64,000 nt of DNA from Marasmius tenuissimus. Its lineage: Eukaryota; Basidiomycota; Agaricomycetes; Agaricales; Marasmiaceae. Position numbers and translations under genes: made by a program. The notes beneath the pieces are model-generated. The model had not been told where the DNA came from, did not search any database, and was given only the letters and a program-made list of their open reading frames with translations. Where the stretch lies: the NCBI GenBank assembly GCA_029532415.1, contig JAQOTA010000052.1, forward strand, positions 620,001 to 684,000, in the 5' to 3' direction. Positions 1-11,765 of the stretch are shown here, in pieces (position 1 is the first letter of the stretch; each line of letters opens with the position of its first letter).

Positions 1-918
1 AAAGATGAGGAGTAAACAAAATTGCATGTATTATCTGAAAAAGCTTCCACTGTTCGCAGTCTGCCTCAATCTGATGCCAGTTCGCTAACATATACTCTCA
101 TTCAGGGACCTGAATCGTCTGATCATGGACTACATGGTCATTGAGGGATACAAATCTGCTGCAGAAGAGTTTGCTCAAGAGGCTAATCTCACGAATACCC
201 TTGGACGTCCGTTAGATGTGGACTTCGACAACATCGAGAGTAGGATGAAGATCCGAGAGGCATTACAGCGGGGCGACATTGAAGACGCGATACAGAGGGT
301 TAATGAGCTGAATCCAGAGGTAAGCTTCACTTTGAACACCACCCATGAAACAGTGGAAGGGCTCTGTCTAGATGATTATACCTTTCATGCACCACTCTCA
401 GACCATCAACGGTCGCTGATGAGAATAACCAAAAAACTTCAGTCTTCAATATGATCCTACCCGCCCTTCCACTGTTCATTTGATCTACCTAGCACACAAA
501 TATACTAATCCATCATACGTAGATCTTGGACACAAATCCCAGTCTTTACTTTCATCTGCAACAGCAACGCGTGATTGAGTTGATACGCCAGGGCCGCATA
601 GCCGAAGCGCTGCAATTTGCCCAAGAGGAACTCGCGCCCCGGGGCGAAGAAAATCCCGAGTTGCTGAGTGAACTGGAGAAAACGATGGCGTTGCTGGCGT
701 TCGAACGATGTGACGCTAAGCCGAATGGAATTGGGGAGCTGTTGTCAGCAGGTCAGAGACTGAAAACAGCAGGGGAAATGAACGGAGCAATTCTGGAGAG
801 TCTGAGTCAGGGCAAAGAGCCGAAATTGGAGAGCTTGATAAAGCTCAACGCTTGGGGACAGAAGATGCTCAGGGAAGAGGCAAATCTGGACGACGTGCCT
901 GGTGTAAAATTAGCGTGA
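1..918 (+). CDS. GID8: GID complex subunit 8 homologue (LisH-CTLH-CRA protein), 5' partial
   Basis: Subunit of the GID/CTLH E3 ubiquitin ligase, which in yeast degrades gluconeogenic enzymes. Three exons are visible: 1-11, 106-319 and 523-918; the start codon lies outside the window. The exon at 106 opens with DLNRLIMDYMVIEGYKSAA, a LisH motif. It is followed by a CTLH segment (KIREALQRGDIEDAIQRVNELNPE) and, after the intron, by LYFHLQQQRVIELIRQG and EALQFAQEELAPRGEE, the CTLH/CRA core typical of GID8/TWA1. The C-terminal CRA part (TMALLAF) is present and the protein stops soon after it, as in homologues. The donor at 320 (GTAAGC) and acceptor at 522 keep the frame. Family assignment is firm; only the 5' end is missing. 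Confidence 0.9.
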
Positions 919-930
919 CATAGCGTGACA
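911..930 (+). repeat. Tandem 10-bp repeat TAGCGTGACA x2
   Basis: Two perfect adjacent copies of TAGCGTGACA. The stop codon of GID8 lies inside the first copy, so the second is in the 3' UTR. The 8-bp core GCGTGACA also occurs as a tandem pair at 24293-24308, upstream of importin alpha. No function is known to me. Confidence 0.8.
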
Positions 931-1145
931 TGTAATATTAGTAATCAATTAAACGTATCAACTCCAGACTGAAGCCAACTCAGCCGACGGCAAGCCAACG
1001 GGGTCAAGCACCGAGAGTCACCTTCGAGCTCAACGTCTGCCACCCTTGTTCATCGTCACCCACGACGCCCAGAGCCACCCCGCCATCGTCTGTCCTGACA
1101 TTGGCTCTTCCTTCTCATCTTCGCTCGCAACCCTCTAACCCCCTC

Positions 1146-4100
1146 ATGGTCATGGGTACAGAGGTCAGAGCGGGCAACTCAAGAGCACGTCGTCCCTTCC
1201 GTGTAACAAATCCAAACGAGTCAAGTAGCGAAGAGGAGCGATTTCCCTCCCTTGGCACTGGTTTGGATTTCTCGTGGCTCCCTCAACCGTCCCCACCGCC
1301 TTCCTCAGATAGGGAATCACCTCCTCACGACTTGCAAGAGCCGATTTATGCTGTCTATGACAAGACCAATCAGCCCTTACATCCAAGCTCTTCACCTCCA
1401 ATATCCACAGTTCCTTTTCGAAATCCTCCAAAGCCGATACCAGTCAGTAGCACTGTCTTTTTGGTTCTCGTTACGCTGTTCTCACCTGCATTGCCCTTCT
1501 AGCCCCCTCCAGTGACCTCCCCAGCACCTCCAACATCCTCCAGTCCAAATCCTACCCAAGCCATCGCCGATAAAACCCTCATTCTTGTCACCTCGGATTC
1601 GTCTTTGTACGCCAATGTTGAGATCACAGGAGCTCCAAGTGCTGCTTTTATAAGGGAAAAGATTTTTACAGCAGTGCGTACCGCACCCACAGCTCATACA
1701 CCACACAGCTAATCTTCATTCAATTCTACAGTTGAACATTTTTGATGCTGAAGAACAGGCTCGCTACTCGATCTATCGCACAGAAATCGGCCAATATGCC
1801 ATCGGCGATGCTCTTACTGATGACAGGCTCTTTGAGTTGTGCCGGGCCTCTGGTGATTCGAAAGGCTCACTCAAACTTCTCGTCTCCCATTCTTTTGCTG
1901 CTGTCCACGATCCCTCTTACCGACCTCCCATACAACCCGCACATGCCGTCACGCCGCCCGTTCTGCCTCAACAGAGCTCTCCCCTCCCGCAATCCCATCC
2001 TCCACCAGCCCTCCAGCCACGTCGTCAGTCATCAAGGTCGCGCCATGGTAGCGTGTCTTCTACCAGCGAACATGCAGGCTACGAAGCTGACCATGAGAAC
2101 CCCGTACGGGAGAATGGCCATCGGAACACAATCCGGCCATCCCCAAACCAGGCGTTCAATTGTATTGGTGTTTCAGCTCCACTACCTTCATCACCTCTCG
2201 CCAACCATCCTCTCGCCACTCGTCGCCCCAGCGCACCTCACCAATCCAGGCCCGCTACTCCACCAGTCCCTATACCCACTTCACTCCAAATAGATCGTAA
2301 TAAGGAAAGAGAAAGAGAAAGGGACAGGGACACAATCATTGACAAATACGGTAATGTGCTGCAGATGCCACCTCCACCACCACCCCTTTCGCCAAATCGA
2401 CTCACATTCGACGACAAGTCATCGACTGCCCGCCCCCATACGCATACCAGGGTAGGGTCGGAAACTGCTGCGGAGAAGCAAAACGTTGATTGGCGCTCCC
2501 GACCCAGGGCAGAGCCCACTGGTATTCCTATTGGACACCGACGGCCAGTAAAGCAATCCTCCGACCACAGTTCGTCTGGGCGAGAGCAGTCGTGGGTGCT
2601 TGTGGACGCAAATCAGCCCACCTCGCAAGAAAATACAAATTCACGTCGTTCTCCAGCCACATCCCGTACAGCACGGCATCAAATAACCTCACCTCAACGC
2701 CACAACAAACCTTACTCGCCATCTGGTCGTCTTATCCCTCCACCTCCGAGAAACGAGCCCCCTCCCGTTCCCAACGGCGTAAATGACACGCATGGGAAGA
2801 TGTTATCCCCTTCGCGTGCTGGTGGACAGTACGTTCCCGCCAATTGGCCAGTATCATGGAGACCGGAGCAGAAGATGAAGGGTGCGAAGAGTACTGGTGA
2901 TTTGCGCAACCTCTTTGCTTCGTCTTCAAGCAATCTCAGCAGCGCGAACCATCCGTCGACCTTGTTACCTGGTGGGTCTCCGAGCGAACGGTCGAAACGT
3001 CCACCCCCCGCCAATCCACCTCCAAATGCTCAGCTTCCCCCAAGACCGAATGGTTTGCCTACCGCCGCTAGTACTACAGCGTTAAACACCTCAAGACCGA
3101 TTCGTCCTTTACCAGTATCAGGCGGGCCAAGCCATAGTGTGTCCATGGAATTCACTCCGTCGTTAAACAATCGATCATTTGCCTCTGCTTTGTCCCCGAA
3201 TCAAGAGCCTTATCCCCGACCCCAGTCTGCTCTTGGACACGACACGCCGACCTCGCCTGTACAGCGATCACAACGTCCGTATGAGTCACCCACAGGCGAT
3301 TCAACCCAATCTCCCCGCGCGTTTTCCCCAACACACCACCTTCCGCTTCCCAGCAACCCTGCCATTCGCTCTACACATAGTCTCATCCCTCTACCCACGC
3401 CTCCTCAGCCTCCCCGTTCCTCTCCACCGCGCAGTCCGACCAGTCCGAGAAGCCCTCCGTCTCGACTGACCACCTCTATCTCCGAATCATCTTCTACGAC
3501 CAGTCCTCCGTCGGCATCGCCCTCTGAACACGATGTTGGTACCTTTAAGGAAGGAAAAGATTTCTTCCAGAGGTTCCTATTGGGCGCGGGAACGGGAACA
3601 GGCACAGGAACTGCTATGACCATAACCAGACCGTCGGGAGTCAAGCCATTACCCGTTACCCCCGTTGGCCCTCCACCTCCGTCAAATCCTTATGATACAT
3701 CAAGCACGGGAACCATGCTCTCGATGAGTTCAGCGACATCGTCCGACTCTGATGATTACGGAAGTGGCACTTGGCAAAAACTTCCCACTGACAAAGTTAT
3801 CCAGCGGCGGCCATCGCTCACGATTAAGACTGATGCTGCATCCCCAACCTCCGCAACTATAGTACCCAGAATCCATCCATTACCGATACCCAACCCGAAC
3901 GCGTCAAGCACGCGGGATGATATCGCAACGCTCATGCCCGGTCATCAGAGACGATCGTCAGCTTCTCGAAAGGACAAAGAGGCGAAAGCACGATTGCGTG
4001 GTAGCACTTTCACAGCCGCTGAGAGTGATTGGGCGCCCCGACCTCCGCCTGAGGATATGTATGAGCGTTTGGAAGAGTTCTTCCCCGAACATGATCTGGA

Positions 4101-5555
4101 TAGGCCGGTCATTGAAGCGAGCAGCGGGGGAACTTCTCCGACGACTGTCGAGATTCCTCCAGTCCCCCCTGTATCACCGGTAGTCGAACCTACGGCGAAG
4201 GTAAGGATCAAAGGGAAGAAGTCGATTCGTATTGTCGCGGAGGAGCACAAGAAGAGGATCGACCGTACATCAAGAGCGCTGATGGCTGGAGGTGCCACCG
4301 ATTCGGAATCGACATTTATGAACAACATGGCGAGAAAGAGAAGTACGAAGCTTTGGGGGAGTAAGGTGGAGGAGGTCTCGACAAAGGCTATTCCGTCGCA
4401 TCCAGAGTCCTCACCCGGTGGACCGAGTGAGTGTTTACCGATCCATCTGCCATTGTATCTCCTGACTTTGAATTTCCCCAGCGACGTTCAAATGGGTGCG
4501 TGGCGAGCTTATTGGGAAAGGTACATATGGACGTGTATACCTTGCCCTGAACGCGACAACGGGAGAGATGATGGCTGTCAAGCAAGTGGATTTACCGCGA
4601 ACGCCGAGTGATAGGAACGACACCAGGCAAACAACGGTCGTTCAGGCTTTGAAACTGGAGAGCGAAACGTTGAAGGACCTGGACCATCCCAACATTGTGC
4701 AGTACCTTGGATTTGAAGAAACTCCGGCCAATCTGAGCATGTAAGGAACTCATCATCCTACCCCCTTTACCGCTCGGCTGATCAAACATTCCTTCACAGA
4801 TTTTTGGAATACGTTCCTGGCGGTTCAGTAGGAAGCGTTCTGCTCAAGCACGGCAAACTCAGTGAACCAGTTACCATTTCGTTCACGGCGCAAATCCTCA
4901 GTGGACTGGAATACCTCCACTCGAGGGGAATTCTTCATCGAGTACGTTCACGCACCACAGCCATATTCGTTGTATGCTGACAAATGCTGTAGGATCTGAA
5001 GGCCGACAACATCCTTGTTGAGATGGGTGGAGTTTGCAAGATCTCAGACTTTGGTATCTCAAAACGTACTGCTGAGAGCGATGGAGCGGGAACGGCCATG
5101 CAGGGTACTGTCTATTGGATGGCTCCTGAGGTGATAAACCCGCAAGGGAAAAGCTATAATTTCAAGGTGGATATCTGGAGTTTGGGTTGCGTGGTCTTGG
5201 AAATGCTGGCGGGAGTCCGTCCGTGGACAGGCGCCGAGATGTTTGCTGTCCTCATCAAGGTAGAAATCACTCCTGTTACTCACAGAGCTGTTTCTGACAC
5301 CAGCCTCTTCGACAGCTCTACCAGGAAAAGACGCCACCTCCTGTACCCGAAGGTGTGGTGCTGTCGGAGCTTGCTGATGACTTCGTACGGACAAAGTGTT
5401 TTGCCATGTACGTCAAGGCCTCTTCATTGCTCACCTGTCGAAACTAAATGCCTTGTCCCGACAGAAACCCGGATGAGCGTCCCACTGCTGCGGAGTTGCG
5501 AAAACACAAATACCTCGAGCTGCCACCGGGTTGGCAGTTCAGCGGATTCTCATGA
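1146..5555 (+). CDS. BCK1: MAP kinase kinase kinase, BCK1/MkkA type (cell wall integrity pathway)
   Basis: Ser/Thr kinase expected to act between protein kinase C and the MAPKKs of the cell wall integrity cascade. Eight exons (1146-1442, 1503-1673, 1732-4426, 4482-4740, 4800-4941, 4993-5259, 5316-5407, 5465-5555) join to 1337 codons in frame. The N-terminal third holds a conserved ubiquitin-like/Ras-association-like segment (LILVTSDSSLYANVEITGA ... IREKIFTA joined to LNIFDAEEQARYSIY). The middle, about residues 230-900, is low-complexity Pro/Ser-rich sequence with a short Arg/Glu run (KERERERDRD). The C-terminal catalytic domain shows GKGTYGRVYLA, AVKQVDLPR, HRDLKADN (split by an intron after HR), DFGISKR and GTVYWMAPEV. 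The start is the first in-frame ATG at 1146 with acceptable context; an earlier start cannot be excluded. Ste11 is less likely because no SAM domain is seen. Confidence 0.9.
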
Positions 5556-5930
5556 AAACATACTCTAATACCGACACTAACTTTCCTTCATTGCCTTCAT
5601 CGTTGTAGCAGCTCATTGTGTTTTCTTTGTTATCATCATCTGCGGCATCTATTATGTTCTCTCATTCCTTCCATTTCTGCATCCATCACATCTACTTTCG
5701 TGTTCTTGTTTCTCTTACTGTGTTCTCATGTCCGAACAATTTTTCTACGCACACATTCTATCTTTCTTTACTTTACCTTCGTCTTCCCGTGTGTTTCTCT
5801 GTTCATTATAGCTAGCCCATCGCAAAGTTAACTTGTAGCCATTCTTAATACACTGCCACGTGACGTCATTGTAACTATACATATACCTCGAAAAACTTTG
5901 TTCGGTTACCTCTGTTCCTGTCCTTCTGCC
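5556..5930. other. Intergenic: BCK1 3' region and promoter of the IQM-like gene
   Basis: About 375 bases without a supported gene. The first 250 bases are strongly pyrimidine-rich, as expected for a 3' UTR and terminator of BCK1. The last 75 bases carry a composite E-box/CRE, listed separately. Short frames here are low-complexity and were not called. Confidence 0.6.
5857..5868. promoter_or_regulatory. Composite E-box/CRE site CACGTGACGTCA
   Basis: A CACGTG E-box overlaps a perfect TGACGTCA cAMP-response element, 62 bp upstream of the ATG of the IQM-like gene. In fungi such sites bind bHLH and bZIP (ATF/CREB) factors. Binding here is inferred from the motif only. Confidence 0.45.
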
Positions 5931-8141
5931 ATGAGCGAACCCAACTCGGAAGAGCAAGATCAACGACGTAGGCGCGATGCAGCCGTGATTATTCAACGAG
6001 CGTGGAAGAGCAAGAACAATCGTGCGCAAGAGAAAATTCTATCATCGGGTATCCGGTGGAAGGTGAGAAATGTCGATTCTGTTCTGTCGAGCATTGAACT
6101 AATGCCGATCATGTCTTGTACGCCACCCGGTTAGGATGCTGCCGTCCATGCAAAGATGAAGGTGTGTAGAGACGCATGGGATAAGCAAAGGTTCTCGAAT
6201 TCAATAGCCAACAGCTCGACAGGAATGCTGCGGACGAAGGGAAGAATCATCCTCGTGAACGATGGAACAGAGCGGTCTTCTTCGTCTCGCAACTGCGGAA
6301 CGGCAATGCTATGCTGAAGGACTCGGGAATCGAATCGAAGAACTACGTGCAGAAGCACCTGGAGACTCAACATTGGTTAGAGCTAGTGGACGGGTGAGCT
6401 TGCGGATCTCATTCCGAATTGGGTCAGTATCTGACGCTTTCCCAGAAAACATCGCTATGGATCAAATCGTTGCGTCTCTTGTTCCCTCGGAACTAGTATC
6501 TCGGTCGGCTCACTTCTTATCTTGTAGTGAAAGTGAGCAAGAGTACGCGTTCGATTCCAGAATTCTACCTCATAGCAGCCTCAAGTGGTACCATAAACGT
6601 TGGCAAGAGGACGATACACGAGATAACTTCTTCAAATGGTGCTGCTGCTTAATCTCGCTTACTTCACTCTCATACCTTGGGCTGACCAACCAGTCAGGCT
6701 TGACCAAGGAGCCGGGAAAGACCTTTCGCTGGATGAATGTTCTCGAGAGCAACTAGAGAGAGAGGTTCGTGATTCCATGCATTTCAAGTCATTCACGACT
6801 GACGGAATATGCACAGCGAATAGCGCAAGTCTTTCTTCATTTTCACAGCGTACTGAATCCTTGACGCTCGATTTCTTTACCAGCTATCTATCTCCAGAGC
6901 AAAGTACGTCCTCCAAGGCTAATCCTCCACCCCACGCTCTGAAATCTTGGGTAGGACTCAATTACCTAGTCGACATTGACCAGGAAGGGAAATTGAGGTG
7001 GGCTCGGAATAACGAGTTGGTCGATACCACGCCCGGTCATTGGAAGGATTCGGGGGATGGTTCTGGGATCGTTCCCGAAGATTCCTCTGAACGATCCCGA
7101 ACGCCACCGGAACCCCGGGGAAGCTTTGAATCTGTTTCCTCTGCCAGCTCTTCTAGCGTGGACTCGAATGCTGCAATGCACTATGTCGATGAATCGAAAG
7201 GGAAAAATGCCTGGTCAAGAACTTTCCGTCGGTACTTCACTGTACGGGGTATGCTCAATCGTCTGCTGCGTAAGACGGTCAGGCGAAATACGTGGATATG
7301 GGTCACGGTAAGCTCCGTAACCTAACCAACTGTTCACGATCTCATGTCACCCAGGATCGAAATTGTTAGTCGCCTTCCATGTTTCTAAGAATATCCGGTG
7401 ACCATGGCTTTGCACACAGACAACCTATTCATAGGTATCAAAGGTAGCTATATATTGCTCCAATATGCACTCATGATCTCAAGCGACTACCCAGATACGG
7501 GATCTTTTCAGCATTCATCATTCCTCGCTGGCGGCTTGGTCACATCAGCGGGACTTATCTCTGTCAAGAATGGGATGGTTCACACTTTGTCGCCGCTTTC
7601 CGGCCATTACAGGTGCGTAGTCTGTGAAATTTCATCATTGCAAATCTGATTTTTGCATCATAGAACCTCGACTGGTGTAAGTTATAAAATGAAACCGCGT
7701 CAGGTACACTGATGGATACGTTTGCGCAGCACTTTCATCAGTTCCTTGACAAGATGACAGAACGCGGCTTGAATATGCAGAAAGCCAAAATTAGCAAGGC
7801 CGAGGTCGCGCTGTGGGGGTGAGTCGCCTCTCTTCCACTTTTGAAGGTATTCCCTGACACGCGAATGTAGGATCGAGCACATCGGGAAGTGGAAGAAGAA
7901 GCAAGGTGAGGTGTCTCGCAAGGGGAAGGAAAAGGCGGTCACTGCGGGGGAGAATGTAGCGATGAAGCTCCCTTTGGTAAACGACAGCTGGAAAAAGGAA
8001 ATACTCGAGGGACGGAAGAAGGCGGAGGCTTCGAACGAAGACAAAGAACGCGAGGGCCCGAGCGAAGATCATTTGAACAAATCTGCGGCGAAGAGACCTG
8101 AAGGAGCGAACGAGGAGACTCCTAAGCAATCGAATTCGTAG
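5931..8141 (+). CDS. IQ-motif protein homologous to the plant IQM calmodulin-binding family
   Basis: Start ATG at 5931; the N-terminus carries an IQ-like motif (AAVIIQRAWKSKNN). About nine exons can be joined. The order of conserved blocks matches plant IQM proteins: WNRAVFFVSQ, GKHRYGSN, YHKRWQEDDTRDNFFKWLD, GKDLSLDECSREQLERE, YLSPEQRLNYLVDID, LRWARNNELVDTT, IWVTDRNYNLFIGIKDTG, SFQHSSFLAGG, AGLISVKNGMVHTLSPLSGHYR, then a Lys/Glu-rich tail ending in TPKQSNS. GSFQHSSFLAGG followed by PLSGHY is the family signature. A 27-nt exon lies at 6135-6161. Joins between about 6440-6570 and 6765-6955 are uncertain: the natural junction GSN-LKWYH has no obvious GT donor. Role in fungi is not known to me; calmodulin binding is inferred from the motif. 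Confidence 0.75.
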
Positions 8142-8260
8142 CGTCACACTTGATTACCGCCGACGCTGGTTCAAATGGATCTAAAGGTATATTTATCTTA
8201 CATGGACATCCACACCTGCATTTGTACGATATATGCATTCTCGAATATACCCCGAAACTA

Positions 8261-8984
8261 TTATGCTCTCCTCCATTCACTGCTGAACTCCGAGACGCCA
8301 ACTGGTTCTGAAGTCTTCTCGTCGTAATCCGTCCACATATCATTTTCGACGAGATCTACATCTTGGAAGACAGTACCGGTTTTCCCTCGACATATCCAAG
8401 AACCCTGAGAAAGGGCAAGGTCAAGCATTTTAACGTTTCATCTTTGTGTTTGCTGCGGACAGATGGACTCACCCTAGGTTCAAACCCGATGAATTCCAGA
8501 CCTCGGCATTCGACCTTGAGGAAGGGTGCCAATTGACCACTGTGCTCCTCCGTATAGGGTATCGTCTTGGATGGATCAAATTTCGCGGAGCTTTCCCTCT
8601 TGCAAAGACCGCATCTCCAAACAAAATGAGCCGTGTTTCCTTTCCCGCCAGAGACTTCGTATTCTTCCTATTGGATTCGATGGGACGTGACTTTCAGATT
8701 GTGCTTGTGCGGGACAAGACAGACGCGACGCACTGTACGGTTCAGGGCGACGACTTTAGGATGCTTCTCGTTGCAGCTTGTACACTTGACCTGATTGATA
8801 TTCAAGAAATGTATCTTTTGCTAGAGTATCCAGGTCCTCCACACCTCAAAGAAGTAATCGAATGGTTCTGCAGGCTCCAAAGAGGCAATATTTTCGAGAT
8901 CGGCTTTTATGGAGAGTAGTAGAAGCTAGAGAAGTGGCAATTTCAGCTCGTAATACCACTCCTGATGAACCAACTCACAACCAT
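8261..8984 (-). CDS. CXXC-motif zinc-binding protein (DUF866/UPF0587, CZIB/C1orf123 family)
   Basis: A gene of five small exons (8979-8984, 8845-8925, 8734-8790, 8473-8667, 8261-8404) that join to 483 nt, 160 residues, the usual family length. The first coding exon is only ATGGTT. Blocks seen: KADLENIASLEP, VKCTSCNEKHP, EEYEVSGGKGNTAHFVWRC followed by GLCKRESS, VECRGLEFIGFEPR, TGTVFQDVDLVENDMWTDYDE. The two CxxC pairs (CTSC and CGLC) are the predicted zinc ligands. It converges with the IQM-like gene (119 bp between stops) and diverges from mS35 (135 bp between starts). Cellular role of the family is poorly defined. An open plus-strand frame at 8446-8919 is its antisense shadow. Confidence 0.9.
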
Positions 8985-9119
8985 GTTCAATCGTATGTGG
9001 TCAAGAGGAAAGGCTGATTGTGGGAATTTCGACTCGACGCGTTCAGACTCAGAGTCGTGACGCCGGCGGCTTTCTTTCGTCGGCTGCCATTTTCTTCCTC
9101 ACCTCGACAACCTCTTCAA

Positions 9120-10086
9120 ATGGCCTCTCGACTTGGCCACCAGCTGGCCCGTGCTGCACAAGTCTGTCGACGACAAAGCGCCATTCCGACTCGCTCATCC
9201 CCGCTAACACAACTTCGTCCTTTTCATATCTCGCCTCCGTCTTTTGCTGGACGTTCGGAAGAGTTAATATCAGACGACGATGCTCTGGATCTATTTGACG
9301 ACACGTTTGAGGATGATGATACAGCTGCAGCGGGTCATATGATGCTTAGGTGCGTCCACAACAGCTGTTTTGTTATTGAAGTTTGAGGCTCAATGTGAAC
9401 CCGTTTGCAGAGAACAGAGACAAACTCTATACTACCTTCGACTAATTGAACACGAAATGCCGAAACTAGTTGGTGTGTGCGCTCTTTGGAGCTCGACTTG
9501 TCTTTCTTATGCCCAATGTCCAACTCTTCAGCTTTCCGTAAACCCTTCCAGCCTCAGAACTCCGACGCGTTAATTGTCCGTTCTCTGGACTATGGCGGTG
9601 AAGACCACCCGGCAATCAAGAAACGGGTCGTAGTGGTTGCTGTTGACTCCCTGCCTCTACGAGACCAAGATGCAGTTCACAAATTCAAGCTTCTCGCCGG
9701 ACCGAGATGGACCCTACGACCTCCTGCAGATGCTGGCGTTAGCGGCATTGCAGGTTGGGGGAATGGTTTCGTGAAGATATCTTGCGAGGACTTCCCGCAA
9801 CCGACACAAAATTTGAAGTGGATTAGTGACACTCTGGATAAGTTGATTGAAGAGGCTAACGTGCGTGACGACAATTCTCTTCCCATTCCTGAAACACTGA
9901 CACCCGGTTTAGAATTCCAAGGAAAAGTTCACGGACATTCCCCTCGACATCCGACATATATACGCCAAAGCACGGAAGGACAAGAAAGGAGAACACTTGC
10001 GCGGTCGTATCTATGGCCGGCCGACTATCCATGACTTCCCCCAAGAATGGCTACCCGACTCAGCTCCTTCGAATACTCATTCTTAA
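9120..10086 (+). CDS. RSM24: Mitochondrial small ribosomal subunit protein mS35
   Basis: Component of the mitochondrial small ribosomal subunit. Four exons (9120-9349, 9411-9472, 9532-9860, 9913-10086) join to 264 residues in frame. The N-terminus (MASRLGHQLARAAQVCRRQ and following RPFHISPP) is Arg-rich, without acidic residues and looks like a mitochondrial presequence. The core has RQTLYYLRLIEHEMPKL, FRKPFQP, VRSLDYGGEDHP and AVKKRV-like IKKRVVVVAVDSLPL, then FKLLAGPRW, KISCEDFP, NLKWISDTLDKLIEEAN and FTDIPLDIRHIYAKARK, the conserved mS35/Rsm24 domain. Divergent partner of the CXXC protein gene. Confidence 0.88.
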
Positions 10087-10239
10087 TAGTACCTAGGTTC
10101 GAATTCTAATAGACCTTTTTCTTCGACACTAGAGAACCGTCCCGGGAGAATTTCTGTGTCACCCGTGTCGGACCGGGCCAAAGTAATCCCAGCAAGCTGC
10201 ACAAGAGTGATGGCGCGATCCTTTTATCTGACATCCACC

Positions 10240-11487
10240 ATGACCTCCTCCAATATCTTCAGAGCGTCCGTTATCCAAGCATGTACGGACGCTTACTCTC
10301 TGTCTGGAACTTTGGAGAAGCTTGAGCGTCTGACTTATGAAGCAAGAGACGCTGGCGCTAAATTGGCTGTTTTCCCCGAGGTGCGCTTTACACCAGCCCA
10401 GCATCTCACTAATTGCTGATAACTGCCCAGGCATTGTATGTCTAATTGAAAACTTCCCAAACCACACTCGATTTACCCTTACACCAGTATAGGAGGCTAC
10501 CCTAAGATGTCGACGTTCGGCGCTGTGGTGGGCGATCGTTCACCAGAGGGAAGAGACGAGTTCCTCCGCTATCATTCAGCAGCTATAGAAGTTCCAGGCC
10601 CTGCCGTGTCCCGGATTGCCGAGGTCAGCAAGCAGACCGGCGTCTTCCTGGTGGTTGGTGTGATTGAGCGCGACGGGGGCACGCTGTATTGCACGGCAGT
10701 ATTCGTAGACCCGAACGAGGGCTTTGTGGGAAAACATCGGAAGCTTGTTCCCACTGCGTCTGAAAGGCTGATTTGGGGTCAAGGAGACGGATCTACCATC
10801 CCTGTCCTGGAGAGGTCTTTTCTCTCGAAGGACAATGCTGAAGTCAAAGCCAAGGTCTCGGCAACAATATGCTGGTAGGTCCGATTGTGTTACACCGGTC
10901 AACGCCTCATTCTCATTCGTTTTCCTCATTACCGTCACTACCAAAAGGGAGAACTACATGCCTCTCCGTGCGTCCTTGCTGTCTTTGCTCTGTCTTTGCT
11001 CATTTCCAAGGGCTGCTTTTGCTTTGACCAGTGCGTTATCACTACTACACCCTGGGCACACAAATCTACTGCGCACCTACCGTCGATGCACGGCCAGTAT
11101 GGCAAAACACAATGACTCACATCGCACTAGAAGGACGTTGTTTCGTGCTTTCGTCCTGCCAATTTGCACAAGAGAAGGATTATCCTCCTGGCCACGCAGT
11201 CGCAGACGTCAATGCACGCAATGACGAGAACATCATGATCGCAGGAGGTAGCGTTATTGTAAGTCCCATGGGCAAAGTACTTGCTGGGCCATTGCTAGGA
11301 AAAGAGGGCGTATTAACTGCAGACCTGGACCTGGACGATTGCGTAAGAGGAAAGTTTGACCTCGACGTTGTGGGCCACTACGCACGACCCGACGGTAAGG
11401 CAAAATTTGTATTTATCGAAGTCCATTGTCCTGACAATTTCTTTGCTGGTTTTAGTCTTTGGCTTCAAACTCCAGGCACAAGAGTGA
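10240..11487 (+). CDS. Nitrilase family C-N hydrolase
   Basis: Hydrolyses nitriles or related C-N bonds; the exact substrate cannot be told. Six exons (10240-10380, 10431-10435, 10488-10874, 10948-10967, 11032-11394, 11456-11487) give 315 residues in frame. The catalytic triad is visible: Glu in LAVFPEAFIGGYPK, Lys in GKHRKLVPT and Cys in ATICWENYMPLLR. The block STFGAVVGDRSPEGRDEF is typical of fungal nitrilases, and EGRCFVLSSCQF and GGSVIVSPMGKVLAGP are nitrilase blocks too. The second exon is only five bases (GCATT), directly after the catalytic Glu codon, and the fourth is 20 nt. I chose the ATG at 10240 (context CCACCATGA), which sits closest to the conserved RASVIQA strand; an in-frame ATG at 10210 is possible. 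Confidence 0.9.
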
Positions 11488-11765
11488 CCCGAGGTGTTAG
11501 GTCAAAGGCTCCGTTGTTGATCAAAGCACCACACAAGGGTAGCCCCCAACCCTTTGTTTAGGAAGGTGTATAGGCTCTTTGTTGTAACAATCAATCTACA
11601 AAGGTTTTATTGCTCGGAATGAATGTCTACCGTACTTAAACACCCTCAGGAGCTAAGCTGAATGACAAGGTTGAGACCTCTTCATTTACGACTCGTTCAC
11701 TCTTTCACCGCTCAATCCTCGGCCTCGTTCATTGCCTAGACTGCCCCTGTATATTCGTTAACGCA

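Noticed and set aside
8446..8919. 157-codon plus-strand frame
   Set aside because: It lies antisense to the CXXC zinc-binding protein gene, whose five exons show clear family motifs and exact phase on the minus strand.
10088..10110. tRNA-like T-loop GGTTCGAATTC
   Set aside because: No matching acceptor stem, D-arm or anticodon arm around it.
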